Virus record (IMG/VR): IMGVR_UViG_3300042402_002860
Span: 1-43,208 of that record
Reading direction: 5' to 3' (one strand)
Length of the DNA: 43,208 nucleotides
Source of the DNA: a virus
In this document: positions 5,104 to 12,840 of the stretch, piece after piece
Layout: each line of letters starts with the position of its first letter
Position numbering within the stretch: the stretch's first letter is position 1
The notes under the pieces: model-generated
What the model was told of the DNA's origin: nothing
The model's database searches: none
What the model saw: the letters and a program-made list of their open reading frames with translations, nothing else
Program-made: the position numbers and the translations under genes

Positions 5104-6273
5104 ATGAGTTACACTATACAAGATCTTCTGAAATCTAAATCTCGAATTTGGTACGATGACACCACAGGTTGGGTTAAATTTTCAGACGTAGTCAAACAAG
5201 CCAAACAAGCATTTGCTGGACATGCACAAATTGTATGTGTGGCAACAACACCATACCAGGCATTTTTTGAATGGGTGGGTGCGCTATCAAATGACATTCC
5301 ATTTTATCAATGGGCACGACCTGGCGAGTGCCAACTGGAGCCTGATATTCACGGGTTTACCAGCATAGCCTATACCAGTGGTACCACTGGCTATCCCAAA
5401 AGAGTTGTTACAAAATTTGAAACATTCCTTGAAGGTGCCAACAGCATGCTGGAACATGCAATTACTTCAGAGTGCCATGGTGCAATATATTGTCCAGTTC
5501 CTTGGTCCACAAACAACATCATGAGTATTTTTTGGATGCCTGCACTGATCAGTGACCAAGACTTGGTTCTTGCAAAATTCAACCCATACAGCTGGGTGCA
5601 TGATATGGAAACACTGGGGGTTGGTTGGACTTTTATTTTGCCATCGATGCAACGAGTGCTCAACAAACTCAAAGATTTTCAAAACATCAAACAATTCAAA
5701 ACCTTGTCAAGAATAGGCATGGGAGCCAATATCATTGATCCAGGTTCGTTTGATATTTGGCGCGGCAAAAATGTCACACCCGGTACCATGTTTGGATCTA
5801 CAGAAGTCCCGGCACTGGCAGCGTTTGGAGCAGAAGAAAATTGGTTTGATATCTGTCCCAAACACATACAACGGATGATTGACGACGACAACATACTGCA
5901 TCTCAAATGGGATTCACAATGTGAATTTTGGAAAAGCAACGACATTGTCAGCACCAACAGTCAAGGTCATTGGAAAATTGTAGGTCGATCAACCACACAG
6001 TTCAAATACAAAGATGTGTTGATTTCTCCAGAGCAACAAGAAACTCTTGCTAGAGTGGTGCCAGGAGTTGATAATCTTGGGCTTGCCATGATTGATGAAA
6101 AATTGATTATGTTTTATGAGGGCCAAAAAGGTCTAGAATCTAAAATTCAAGCAGCCATTGCTCCATATGTGACATCCTTGGTAGTGCCCAAGGTACAGCA
6201 GGTTTCAAAAATTCCATTGAATTCACTGGGCAAAATCAGCAGAGATCAATTGAAAAATTTACAAATCACGTAA
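5104..6273 (+). CDS. ANL-superfamily acyl/aryl-adenylate-forming enzyme, 389 aa
   Basis: It activates a carboxylate with ATP and probably passes it to CoA, a carrier or an amine. Visible core motifs: YTSGTTGYPKRV (P-loop, about 90-101), MFGSTE (about 230), GRSTTQFKYKDVLISP (hinge and C-terminal domain, about 298) and NSLGKISRDQL with the catalytic lysine near the end. It is shorter than usual (about 500 aa) because most of the N-terminal subdomain is missing. It is one of only two clear plus-strand genes and lies head-to-head with the amidoligase gene. No carrier protein or thioesterase is adjacent. TATATA ends six bases before the ATG and no Shine-Dalgarno is seen. Confidence 0.85.
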   Translation: MSYTIQDLLKSKSRIWYDDTTGWVKFSDVVKQAKQAFAGHAQIVCVATTPYQAFFEWVGALSNDIPFYQWARPGECQLEPDIHGFTSIAYTSGTTGYPKRVVTKFETFLEGANSMLEHAITSECHGAIYCPVPWSTNNIMSIFWMPALISDQDLVLAKFNPYSWVHDMETLGVGWTFILPSMQRVLNKLKDFQNIKQFKTLSRIGMGANIIDPGSFDIWRGKNVTPGTMFGSTEVPALAAFGAEENWFDICPKHIQRMIDDDNILHLKWDSQCEFWKSNDIVSTNSQGHWKIVGRSTTQFKYKDVLISPEQQETLARVVPGVDNLGLAMIDEKLIMFYEGQKGLESKIQAAIAPYVTSLVVPKVQQVSKIPLNSLGKISRDQLKNLQIT

Positions 6274-6275
6274 AT

Positions 6276-6749
6276 TTATTCAACGTCAGGGTACTCAGAC
6301 ACACGCCATCCCAGCAGTGCCAAATCTGCGGCAATTTCGTCAGTGACGTTGCCTTCGCCAACAAATTTGCTGTCAGTTTTGTCACCAATGCCTGAGCAGT
6401 ACCAGTCCATGTAGTCTTCGCCTGCATCCCTTAGATCAGCCACAAGCCCGCCAGCATAACGCCAACTGCATGACCAGTGGGCATCTTTCAACACCAACCA
6501 AACATCTTGCTTTTGGAATGTGTTGTTGCACATGGCAGCATACAGGTTTTGTGCATAGTCATCACTGCCACGTACCTTGCTCAAGAACCAGTCTGCCTGG
6601 CCCATGTCGTATTCCATGTTGTTGACTTTGAACTCAGGATGTTCACGACGTTCAGCCTCCGCCCGGGCCCATTGGCCACGTAGGTCATCAAAGAAGTCAT
6701 CTTCAGTGCCTTCGCTCTCATGCTGTGGTTCAATCTTGGGGTCGCTCAT
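6276..6749 (-). CDS. hypothetical acidic protein, 157 aa
   Basis: Begins MSDPKIEPQHE and has a strongly acidic N-terminal part (EGTEDDFFDDL), then a Trp-rich region around WLVLKDAHWSCSW. The ATG at 6749 has AAAGGA at the right distance; an upstream in-frame ATG lies within tRNA-Leu sequence and is not used. It is convergent with the ANL gene, two bases apart, with no terminator between. Family not recognised. Confidence 0.65.
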   Translation of the reverse strand: MSDPKIEPQHESEGTEDDFFDDLRGQWARAEAERREHPEFKVNNMEYDMGQADWFLSKVRGSDDYAQNLYAAMCNNTFQKQDVWLVLKDAHWSCSWRYAGGLVADLRDAGEDYMDWYCSGIGDKTDSKFVGEGNVTDEIAADLALLGWRVSEYPDVE

Positions 6750-6770
6750 AGTTGTTCCTTTGGTACTTAT

Positions 6771-6853
6771 TGGTACGGGTGGAGAGACTCGAACTCTCAC
6801 GCCTTAGCGTCTGGGCTTAAACCAGGTGTGTCTACCAATTCCACCACACCCGC
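6771..6853 (-). tRNA. tRNA-Leu (TAA)
   Basis: Acceptor GCGGGTG/CACCCGT, then A and encoded CCA. Anticodon loop TTTAAGC gives TAA. The class II variable arm (ACGCTAAGGCGT) and T-loop TTCGAGT are typical. Third of three tRNAs behind the promoter at 7030-7058. Confidence 0.95.
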
Positions 6854-6867
6854 ACTGTTGTATTTAC

Positions 6868-6942
6868 TGGTCCGGCGTGCAGGAATCGAACCCACATTCT
6901 GGAGGTAGAAGCTCCATGTACTATCCATTGTACTAACGCCAG
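6868..6942 (-). tRNA. tRNA-Arg (TCT)
   Basis: Acceptor CTGGCGT pairs with ACGCCGG (one T-G), then A and encoded CCA. Stem TGGAG/CTCCA with loop CTTCTAC gives TCT. The T-loop TTCGATT is canonical. This reads AGA, and phages often carry it when host and phage codon use differ. Confidence 0.93.
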
Positions 6943-6945
6943 AAT

Positions 6946-7020
6946 TGGTGGGCCCACGTGGGATCGAACCACGACTCAAGGGATTATGAGTCCCTTGCTT
7001 TACCATTAAGCTATAGGCCC
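6946..7020 (-). tRNA. tRNA with CAT anticodon (Met or lysidine-type Ile)
   Basis: Acceptor GGGCCTA pairs with TGGGCCC (one T-G), then A and encoded CCA. Stem AGGGA/TCCCT with loop CTCATAA gives CAT. The loop fits both elongator Met and tRNA-Ile2; the identity depends on TilS recognition. It is the first of three tandem tRNAs. Confidence 0.9.
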
Positions 7021-7029
7021 AGTTATTTT

Positions 7030-7058
7030 ATTGTAACAGGAAATTTATTTATTGTCAA
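7030..7058 (-). promoter_or_regulatory. sigma70-type promoter of the tRNA-Met/Arg/Leu cluster
   Basis: Minus strand: TTGACA, 17 bases, TACAAT. The -10 lies nine bases before the first tRNA. The -35 contains the TGA stop codon of the upstream 81-aa gene. Confidence 0.8.
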
Positions 7059-7300
7059 GAAAATGCTGCCCAGGTGCATGCCTTGATGAACAACAACACA
7101 GATCCTGCAAACATGGCCAAGATCATGTAATCTAACATTCTAAGTCCTGGTCCAGGTGGCTGTGGACCGTGTTGTTCTGCCCAACTGCGGCCGATGGGTT
7201 TTACTTTTGCCGCACCCAAATGCAAGTCCTGTGCTGGCACTGCCTTAGGGACCAGGTCATCTGACCACTCGGGCAAATCAATGTCATCATCTTTTTTCAT
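7055..7300 (-). CDS. small protein with C-terminal membrane helix, 81 aa
   Basis: Charged N-terminus (MKKDDDIDLPEWSDD), Pro-rich middle, and a single hydrophobic segment near the C-terminus (YMILAMFAGSVLLFI). It looks tail-anchored in the membrane with most of the chain in the cytoplasm. It overlaps the upstream 87-aa gene by four bases, so translation is probably coupled. Function unknown. Confidence 0.7.
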   Translation of the reverse strand: MKKDDDIDLPEWSDDLVPKAVPAQDLHLGAAKVKPIGRSWAEQHGPQPPGPGLRMLDYMILAMFAGSVLLFIKACTWAAFS

Positions 7301-7560
7301 CGCTTCAACATCTCCCAGACTTTTTTCTTGTCCACAATGTCAATCAATTGCCGGACTTCGCGCTCACGCACTTCGTATTCCACAAATTCCCAGTCATCCA
7401 GTTGTCGTCGATACCATTCATTCTGACTGTTCATGTGTTGGGTAACAATAGCCCTGAGTTTGCCCAGGGTGTCATACACTTTGCCTGAGCCATTCCATGT
7501 GCCATCGCTTTTGCGAAACTGGGTTGGGTCAAACTTGTTGCGTATTTTGTAGTAGATCAT
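7297..7560 (-). CDS. hypothetical protein, 87 aa
   Basis: Begins MIYYKIRNKFDPTQF. The N-terminal part resembles the short phage proteins that start with Y-K-I-R and a strand-rich segment; the C-terminal half is helical and charged (VEYEVREREVRQLIDIVDKKKVWEML). Overlaps both neighbours by four bases in a row of small co-oriented genes. No function known. Confidence 0.65.
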   Translation of the reverse strand: MIYYKIRNKFDPTQFRKSDGTWNGSGKVYDTLGKLRAIVTQHMNSQNEWYRRQLDDWEFVEYEVREREVRQLIDIVDKKKVWEMLKR

Positions 7561-7778
7561 ATGTCAATGCCCAGGGTGGCAGGTGCGTGATCCAAAATAT
7601 CAACGCCATCCTCACGATAGAAATACGCATCCGAGTCTGTGATTGTGATGCTCAAATCACTGTGCGCCAAATCATAGTCCACAAAATTGTGATCAGCATC
7701 GTACACACGGAAATAATATTCACCGTTGATGCCGCGTATTAGGCATCCTTCAACACCTGTAGCTTTTGTCACTGTCAT
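7557..7778 (-). CDS. hypothetical protein, 73 aa
   Basis: Begins MTVTKATGVEG. A strand-rich, acidic small protein (GEYYFRVYDADHNFVDYDL). It overlaps the neighbours at both ends by four bases, which supports it as a real gene of a small-protein operon. No recognised family. Confidence 0.65.
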   Translation of the reverse strand: MTVTKATGVEGCLIRGINGEYYFRVYDADHNFVDYDLAHSDLSITITDSDAYFYREDGVDILDHAPATLGIDI

Positions 7779-8164
7779 TGTTCATCCTCGCACACAAGGT
7801 CAGTGTCAATCAGCACATGGCCAAACTCAAGTTGTCCTTTGTGCGAGCCAGTCTCAAACGGTTCAGCAAACTCTTGCACCGCACCCAAGTCCAAGATGTT
7901 GTCATACTTGTGGGCACGAATGTCTGACATTAGTATGCAACCAATACTTCCTGCGTCCACCGAATATGTGTGCCCGTATTGATCATAGTATTCACCGTCA
8001 CCCCAGCGGGTGCTGTAGATGGCAAATCTGCGTCCATCGGACAACTCAAATTCACCATCAATGCAGTTGTTGCCTTGGATGGTGATTGCACAAAATTCAT
8101 CCCACTCGTCGCTATCCATAACGTAGCACAAGTCACCAATGTAGTACTTTCCTGCGGGCATCAT
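7775..8164 (-). CDS. conserved-looking phage protein (KYYIGDLCYV type), 129 aa
   Basis: The N-terminus PAGKYYIGDLCYVM resembles a small protein type I recall from phages and some bacteria, followed by ISTRWGDGEYYDQ and an Asp-rich region; function unknown. Two ATG codons in tandem occur at the start; either is possible. Overlaps the 71-aa gene upstream by four bases. Confidence 0.7.
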   Translation of the reverse strand: MMPAGKYYIGDLCYVMDSDEWDEFCAITIQGNNCIDGEFELSDGRRFAIYSTRWGDGEYYDQYGHTYSVDAGSIGCILMSDIRAHKYDNILDLGAVQEFAEPFETGSHKGQLEFGHVLIDTDLVCEDEQ

Positions 8165-8376
8165 ACTGCAATCTCCCGATCAAATTCACAGCCAACATCG
8201 ACCCACAATTCAGGGTTCATCATGTCGTTATGGTAGTCACAGATTTCCTGTGCTTGTTCAAGTACAAAACACCGGTCCACTGTCTTACCAACTCGCGCAC
8301 CTTCCGCTGTGTCAGTCCAACGCACCACATCCCAACGATGCATTTTGTCATTCCATTCAACTGTGAATTTCATCAT
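8161..8376 (-). CDS. hypothetical protein, 71 aa
   Basis: Begins MMKFTVEWNDKMHRWDVVRW. A two-strand N-terminal pattern is followed by a helix with CFVLEQAQEICDYHND. Overlaps both neighbours by four bases. Not recognised. Confidence 0.65.
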   Translation of the reverse strand: MMKFTVEWNDKMHRWDVVRWTDTAEGARVGKTVDRCFVLEQAQEICDYHNDMMNPELWVDVGCEFDREIAV

Positions 8377-8744
8377 GCTGCCTTTCTAAAATAACCGTAG
8401 GGCAAGCCCTGGGTGAAAGCGAAATACTCCGAGTCGCCATTGGCGTGCTCAGCATCCATGAGCCAGGCAATCACACGCTCACGGTTGGCACCAGTGTGCA
8501 TGAGGCTGGCTACACGGGCTTCGAACTTGACAACAGCTTCAGCTTCGGCCGTCTTGCGGTCAGCCTCTTCACGCTGGATCACAGAGCCCAAGCTGGCAAA
8601 CTCCTGTTCGAAGTCTGCAAGGGTCCAGCTGGCAGTGTCAACACCACGGGGACGATAGCCATATGCGTCCTTGTACATGTCCCAATAGGTGCATTGGGCT
8701 TGCTCAAGATCAGTCATGTCTTCCCAACTTTTAAACTGTTCCAT
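8373..8744 (-). CDS. hypothetical protein, 123 aa
   Basis: Begins MEQFKSWEDMTDLEQ; largely helical with a central charged helix (QREEADRKTAEAEAVVKFEARV) and C-terminal GYFRKAA. AAGGAG stands seven bases before the ATG, and the promoter at 8775-8803 lies just upstream, so this is the first gene of the small-protein operon running down to the tRNA cluster. Function unknown. Confidence 0.75.
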   Translation of the reverse strand: MEQFKSWEDMTDLEQAQCTYWDMYKDAYGYRPRGVDTASWTLADFEQEFASLGSVIQREEADRKTAEAEAVVKFEARVASLMHTGANRERVIAWLMDAEHANGDSEYFAFTQGLPYGYFRKAA

Positions 8745-8774
8745 TGCTGACTCCTTTTTGCTCGGTATGTGACT

Positions 8775-8803
8775 ATTATAACAGTTTGTGAATTATTGTG
8801 CAA
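8775..8803 (-). promoter_or_regulatory. sigma70-type promoter of the 8.7-7.0 kb small-protein operon
   Basis: Minus strand: TTGCAC, 17 bases, TATAAT. The leader to the ATG at 8744 is about 25 nt and holds AAGGAG. The promoter overlaps the end of the GIY-YIG gene. Confidence 0.7.
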
Positions 8804-9125
8804 CCGATTTCACACGCACATCAGTGTTCAACGCAGGTGTATACTTTTGTATTAACTCGCGTTCTAACTTGTGTGCAACATCTTTGCCACGCACCGTGTC
8901 CACGATTGCATAGTTCACAGCGGCTTCGCCTGCGGCGCGGATTGCGTTGTACAGGTTCCAGCTCTTGTCTTCAGTTCGGCTCCGGTAGATGTGCTTGTTC
9001 ACACGGCTACGAAGCGACATGTTTATGGTGCGCTGAGTTTTGGCGGTAATACCAATGTAGTACTCCAATCCAATCTGGATCATGTACACAATGTGGGTTC
9101 TGTCAGTGCGTTTCTTTCTCATCAT
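8793..9125 (-). CDS. GIY-YIG domain protein, 110 aa
   Basis: [17 protein letters not shown] (residues about 9-25) is a GIY-YIG signature with Y and YIG, followed by LRSRVNKH, which carries the usual arginine and histidine, and an [13 protein letters not shown] segment near the end where the catalytic glutamate is expected. GIY-YIG domains cut DNA (repair or homing). A lone short domain can be a small endonuclease. The ATG at 9125 (another directly follows) is placed six bases after TATAAT, giving a leaderless message. Confidence 0.75.
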   Translation of the reverse strand: MMRKKRTDRTHIVYMIQIGLEYYIGITAKTQRTINMSLRSRVNKHIYRSRTEDKSWNLYNAIRAAGEAAVNYAIVDTVRGKDVAHKLERELIQKYTPALNTDVRVKSVAQ

Positions 9126-9131
9126 GTGTGT

Positions 9132-9160
9132 ATTATAGCATTTTGGACATTTCCGGTCAA
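9132..9160 (-). promoter_or_regulatory. near-consensus sigma70-type promoter of the GIY-YIG gene
   Basis: Minus strand: TTGACC, 17 bases, TATAAT. The usual start distance falls on the A of the ATG at 9125. Confidence 0.75.
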
Positions 9161-9217
9161 CCAAAATATACTAGTAAGAAAGTATTACTTTTTGTGTACT
9201 ACTTGAGTATTACCACG

Positions 9218-9577
9218 CTAGTAAGTCAAACTGTTGATAAACTGTTGCATGTTGCCATGCAGTGCTGCCATCATGGCTTCGCGGCTGCCGAACATCACTA
9301 TCTTGTTGAGCTTGCGATTATTGACCATGTAATAGGGACAGGTCATGTGTCGGTCCATGGCCAGCAAGTTCTTGGGAGTCAATAACTTCTCCGGCAGTTC
9401 AAATGTGTAACTGTCTAGTTCCAACAAGTTCTCAAACACATAGAAGCCTTGGTATGTGAGTCTCAATCCACCGTCCTCCTGAATGTTTTGCCACCATGAA
9501 CGCATGGCTTCATCCAAGGTGGGGGCATCAGGATAACGTGTTATCAGTTCTCGAGTGAGAGTGAGTTTATTGAGCAT
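9218..9577 (-). CDS. hypothetical protein, 119 aa
   Basis: Begins MLNKLTLTRELIT. Segment GGLRLTYQGFYVFENLLEL resembles a short DNA- or nucleotide-related phage protein, and CPYYMVNNRKLNKIVMFGSREAMMAALHG follows. I have no firm family. It overlaps the 98-aa gene upstream by 11 bases. Confidence 0.7.
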   Translation of the reverse strand: MLNKLTLTRELITRYPDAPTLDEAMRSWWQNIQEDGGLRLTYQGFYVFENLLELDSYTFELPEKLLTPKNLLAMDRHMTCPYYMVNNRKLNKIVMFGSREAMMAALHGNMQQFINSLTY

Positions 9578-9863
9578 TGGGATAGATTTTATCCCCTTGC
9601 GTCAACAGCACAACACTGAATTTGTCTGTTCTAAATTGTGTGTTGAGTTTGCGAGCCAAATTGATAGCGTGTCCGGGGTTGGAGAACGATACCTTTTTGT
9701 ACTTGGGTCCAGGAAACTGTGTGAGCAAGTTGCTGGTCTTTAAATTGATGGGCTTGGAGTCAAAAAACACTGCCCATACACCTTCAGCAGCCAGCACTTG
9801 TTCTGTCTTGTAGGTTTGTTTGTTAGTGTGCTCAATCAGCACTATGGGCTTTGGTCTACTCAC
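9567..9863 (-). CDS. hypothetical protein, 98 aa (GTG start)
   Basis: The first codon is GTG at 9861-9863, with GGAGA at a good distance and CATAAATA (late-promoter-like) about 16 bases upstream. The protein begins M-SRPKPIVLIEHTNKQTY and has alternating strands and helices (GVWAVFFDSKP, FSVVLLTQGDKIYP). Family unknown. Confidence 0.65.
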   Translation of the reverse strand: MSRPKPIVLIEHTNKQTYKTEQVLAAEGVWAVFFDSKPINLKTSNLLTQFPGPKYKKVSFSNPGHAINLARKLNTQFRTDKFSVVLLTQGDKIYPNAQ

Positions 9864-9893
9864 GTTGATCTCCGCTACTATTTATGCCGTTAT

Positions 9894-10106
9894 CTACGTG
9901 CTTTTAAAGCCACCACCAGAGAGTTCTATCTTGACTATTTCATTTGACTGCTGAATTTGTTGCTGTAAGTTCTGCATAGATAACAATAGTTTGGTTATAT
10001 CACTATGCAAATCCTTGGCATCACGCATGCTCATTGTGAAATCTCGTTGTCCACGTGCTTCGTGTGCTTTGATAGAGTCTACAAAACGATTTATGTGCAG
10101 GCTCAT
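9894..10106 (-). CDS. hypothetical coiled-coil protein, 70 aa
   Basis: Mostly helical with heptad-like Leu and Gln-rich stretch (LLLSMQNLQQQIQQSNEIV), ending GGGFKST. Overlaps the upstream gene by four bases. Function unknown. Confidence 0.65.
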   Translation of the reverse strand: MSLHINRFVDSIKAHEARGQRDFTMSMRDAKDLHSDITKLLLSMQNLQQQIQQSNEIVKIELSGGGFKST

Positions 10107-10303
10107 GGTCTAAACTCCATGTGCGGAGCAATATCGTTGTCAAAGATCTGTGCCATTTGATTCCATAAAAATTTGCGTTCAGCATCAGTCATGCCTGCCA
10201 CTTCAGGAAATGCCCACCCGCCAGGATCTGCATGTTTGGTCAAACCATAATCATGCCGCCAGGTATAGCACATTGAGGTAATAATTTCTTCGCGTGTTTT
10301 CAT
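10103..10303 (-). CDS. hypothetical protein, 66 aa
   Basis: Begins MKTREEIITSMCYTWRHDYGL. Short helical phage protein (MTDAERKFLWNQMAQIFDND). ATGA-type overlaps with both neighbours support it. Not recognised. Confidence 0.65.
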   Translation of the reverse strand: MKTREEIITSMCYTWRHDYGLTKHADPGGWAFPEVAGMTDAERKFLWNQMAQIFDNDIAPHMEFRP

Positions 10304-10671
10304 TTTCTAGTCAGGAATGGTGACAATACTGGTGGATGCCAACCTGTGGGCTTGAGTACCTTGCCATCTTCACGCTTGCGCACCTTGCCTGTTTCTCGAT
10401 CGATCTTGGCAAAGTTTGTGGCCATGACTTCTTTCCATGCACCTTCAGCATCAAATCCTGCTGAGTGAATAGCACCAATTGTCACAACCAAGATATCAAT
10501 CAATGCATCCAACATTTCTTCACGATCGTCTTCATTGTTGGCCACAAACAGTTCATTGTATTCTTCTTTGATAAGATTTAGATACAGTGTAAATTGTTCG
10601 TTGTTGAATTCGCCTACGGTTTGATCGCAGGCCCGCATAAACTTCTCTTGATCACGAAAGGGATTTGTCAC
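10300..10671 (-). CDS. mazG: MazG-like NTP pyrophosphohydrolase, 123 aa
   Basis: All-alpha NTP pyrophosphatase: KEEYNELFVA supplies the first E-x-x-E pair and EEMLDALIDILVV the second acidic helix (E..D), which bind magnesium and the nucleotide. GWHPP near the end resembles related phage proteins. Phage MazG may alter host nucleotide pools or clean non-canonical dNTPs, relevant if this phage uses modified guanine. I chose the GTG at 10671 because AGGAGG lies seven bases before it. Overlaps the upstream gene by 20 bases. Confidence 0.75.
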   Translation of the reverse strand: MTNPFRDQEKFMRACDQTVGEFNNEQFTLYLNLIKEEYNELFVANNEDDREEMLDALIDILVVTIGAIHSAGFDAEGAWKEVMATNFAKIDRETGKVRKREDGKVLKPTGWHPPVLSPFLTRK

Positions 10672-11101
10672 GTGCTGCCTCCTGGGTATGAAATGGACCT
10701 TGATATTGGTAACGTTCCAACACAATCAACTTTGGGTTGCGAATCAGTTTCCAACTACGATGTTGTTTCACAGCATACCAACCTGCGGCATACCATGACT
10801 TGGATTTGTTTTCTTTTGTAAACAGTGGTAGTCGATGTTTGACATCCCACATGGGGTTGAATGCTCGGCATCCTGTTTCGTATCCATGCACTTGATCCAG
10901 CGCAGGCTTTGTGGTCTTTTCAGGCGGGGAGAATTCAATGTTGGCTTTTTTGCGAACCATGGGAATGGTTTTGAATTTGCCAACTTGGTCATTGATGCGC
11001 ACAGTGTAACCATCACCTTCGGCTTCTACCACACCAACCTTGCGATTGTCCTGCTTGAGGATCCAATACTTTTTATCCACTATGGGCTTTGCTTCGATCA
11101 T
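10652..11101 (-). CDS. hypothetical protein, 149 aa
   Basis: Begins MIEAKPIVDKKYWILKQDNRKVG. Strand-rich N-terminus, then YAAGWYAVKQHRSWKLIRNPKLIVLERY. Basic overall. It overlaps the RNase H-like gene by 29 bases. Conserved-looking but with no family I can name. Confidence 0.65.
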   Translation of the reverse strand: MIEAKPIVDKKYWILKQDNRKVGVVEAEGDGYTVRINDQVGKFKTIPMVRKKANIEFSPPEKTTKPALDQVHGYETGCRAFNPMWDVKHRLPLFTKENKSKSWYAAGWYAVKQHRSWKLIRNPKLIVLERYQYQGPFHTQEAARDKSLS

Positions 11102-12131
11102 CCAATACTCCTTTGTATGTTTCGTTTAACCAGCGACCTATGGCATCTGCATAGTCACTGAGTTTGGTGAGCTCGTACTTGCCACAGAATCGCATGAAGT
11201 GGACGCCCACCATGCCCACATCTCTATGGCTAATTTGCTCACGTATGGCTTCGTCTACTACAGCTTTGATCGCATCGGGCTGTGCAGTGAGATCAATTAG
11301 TGTACGATTGCGTTCATAGTCGTCTAACACCTTGCGTTCCACTTGTTCATGGTCCATCCAACGTTGCAACATGAGATTGTTCCACGCATAGCCGCGTCGA
11401 TCACGATCTTCAAATGCTTCTGTGAGTCCAACTTGATTCTTTGTGCCTTTTACTCTCACACCTGGGTACGCAGAGAACACATTGTCACCAGGATCGCCAC
11501 GCATGCACTTCAAGAACAACACCCACTGTTGATAATCCACAGGTGGCACAAAGTTGGCATCGGGTTTGCCAACCTTGATCTTTGAGTTGCTTTCGATAGA
11601 GAATGCCAAGTTTTTGCCTTTTGCGTCTGTGACACCCGTGGTACTAAACAAGTGATCGTTGATGCCATTGTACAATTTTACATTGGGTGCAATCAACTGA
11701 ACGAAGTCAGAATCTGAGCTAACAATAACGTGCTCGTCTTGGGGGTGTAGTGCAATCCAACGTGCAATGACATCGTCTGCTTCTGCTGTGGCACAACGAA
11801 CAACACTACAGTTGGTTTTTGTAGACAAGTATTTAGTCAGCTCATCATAGGTTTCCCAGAACAGCTTGTCCTCTTCTGCTTCTGACTCGCTCATTTGCCC
11901 ACGTGCCACTGCGCGGTTTGCTTTGTAGGGCTTGTAGTAGTCTTTGCGCCAGCTACGGCCCTCCAGTGCGAATACCACATGATCAGCGCCCAAATCACGT
12001 GCTACCTTGTTTGCACTCATCAATGTAAGGTGCAGAGCAAAGCCCAGCTTGGTCCATGTGTCTGCCGCACGATGTGCTTGGTGCCGCGCACGGAAAAACA
12101 TGTTGGAAGTGTCAATTAGTAAGTATCGCAT
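11073..12131 (-). CDS. rnh: RNase H / 5'-3' flap exonuclease (T4 Rnh-like), 352 aa
   Basis: FEN/PIN-type nuclease removing RNA primers and 5' flaps at the lagging strand. MRYLLIDTSN gives the first aspartate; ALEGRSWRKDYYKPYKANR the helical-arch-like basic region; ATAEADDVIAR and VSSDSDFVQL the metal-binding acids; MRGDPGDNV the helix-hairpin-helix-like metal site. Slightly longer than T4 RNase H (305 aa). The start at 12131 overlaps the upstream SGNH gene by 20 bases; the longer frame upstream reads into that gene. Confidence 0.85.
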   Translation of the reverse strand: MRYLLIDTSNMFFRARHQAHRAADTWTKLGFALHLTLMSANKVARDLGADHVVFALEGRSWRKDYYKPYKANRAVARGQMSESEAEEDKLFWETYDELTKYLSTKTNCSVVRCATAEADDVIARWIALHPQDEHVIVSSDSDFVQLIAPNVKLYNGINDHLFSTTGVTDAKGKNLAFSIESNSKIKVGKPDANFVPPVDYQQWVLFLKCMRGDPGDNVFSAYPGVRVKGTKNQVGLTEAFEDRDRRGYAWNNLMLQRWMDHEQVERKVLDDYERNRTLIDLTAQPDAIKAVVDEAIREQISHRDVGMVGVHFMRFCGKYELTKLSDYADAIGRWLNETYKGVLDDRSKAHSG

Positions 12132-12840
12132 CAGCAGGTACCAGGTTGTTTTGCTTGATGTATTGTAACACATGTTCGGCCCAAAAGCTATGGGCATCTG
12201 CACCAAAATGCCAACTCTGTGGGTTTACTGTTGAAAATCCTGCTGTTTTGAGCAAATTGCTGTAGGTCATTTGGGAATTGTATGGATCCATGTAACCGTT
12301 GTTCCAATCTGGATGCCATGGTACAGATGCAAAATGGTTGTTGCCGTTGAAGAACACGTGCCGAATGTTTTTGGCTATTAATTCTCGATGAAATTGCCAA
12401 ATATCTCTGTGTGCCTGCTCAGCACAACGTTCCCAATTTATACTGGCAACAAACTGTTTGTAACGTTCTTGCAGTGCCCGGGGCACATGATCTATACCAG
12501 ATGCGTTGACCTGCCAATACTGACCTTCATAAGGCCACTCTTCTCGTTCCCAGGTCGACCACTGTATGACCATGACAGTACGGTCCAACCGATTGTAGTT
12601 TTTGCGTATCCAATCACGTGTGGTGCGCATGATTCTGGCGTTGCTGGCAGCTGACTCTGCATCGCAGTAGAATTCAGCATTGATCAGTTTGGCCAATTGC
12701 TGTCCCCAACTTACAGCCAAATTAGCAGGGTGGGGTCGTCTCCCCAACATGTACAAGTCACCATCGTCTTCGGCAAAACAATATGGGTTTACTGCTTCGG
12801 CTGCCGCAGTATGACTATCACCGTTTACATACAATATCAT
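12112..12840 (-). CDS. SGNH/GDSL-type hydrolase, 242 aa
   Basis: YVNGDSHTAAA holds the GDS block I nucleophile; VIQWSTWER resembles the later strand; FNGNNHF fits the block III asparagine; ADAHSFWAEHV is the D-x-H block V. Such esterases remove or transfer acyl groups, often on glycans. One of four SGNH proteins in this window, next to a nucleotidyltransferase gene with a four-base overlap. Confidence 0.75.
   Translation of the reverse strand: MILYVNGDSHTAAAEAVNPYCFAEDDGDLYMLGRRPHPANLAVSWGQQLAKLINAEFYCDAESAASNARIMRTTRDWIRKNYNRLDRTVMVIQWSTWEREEWPYEGQYWQVNASGIDHVPRALQERYKQFVASINWERCAEQAHRDIWQFHRELIAKNIRHVFFNGNNHFASVPWHPDWNNGYMDPYNSQMTYSNLLKTAGFSTVNPQSWHFGADAHSFWAEHVLQYIKQNNLVPADAILTN

Noticed and set aside
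5391-5957. Several minus-strand frames under the ANL gene
   Set aside because: Antisense shadows of a gene with clear family motifs.
6797-7006. Minus-strand 69-codon frame across the tRNA cluster
   Set aside because: It is simply a translation through tRNA-Met, tRNA-Arg and tRNA-Leu.
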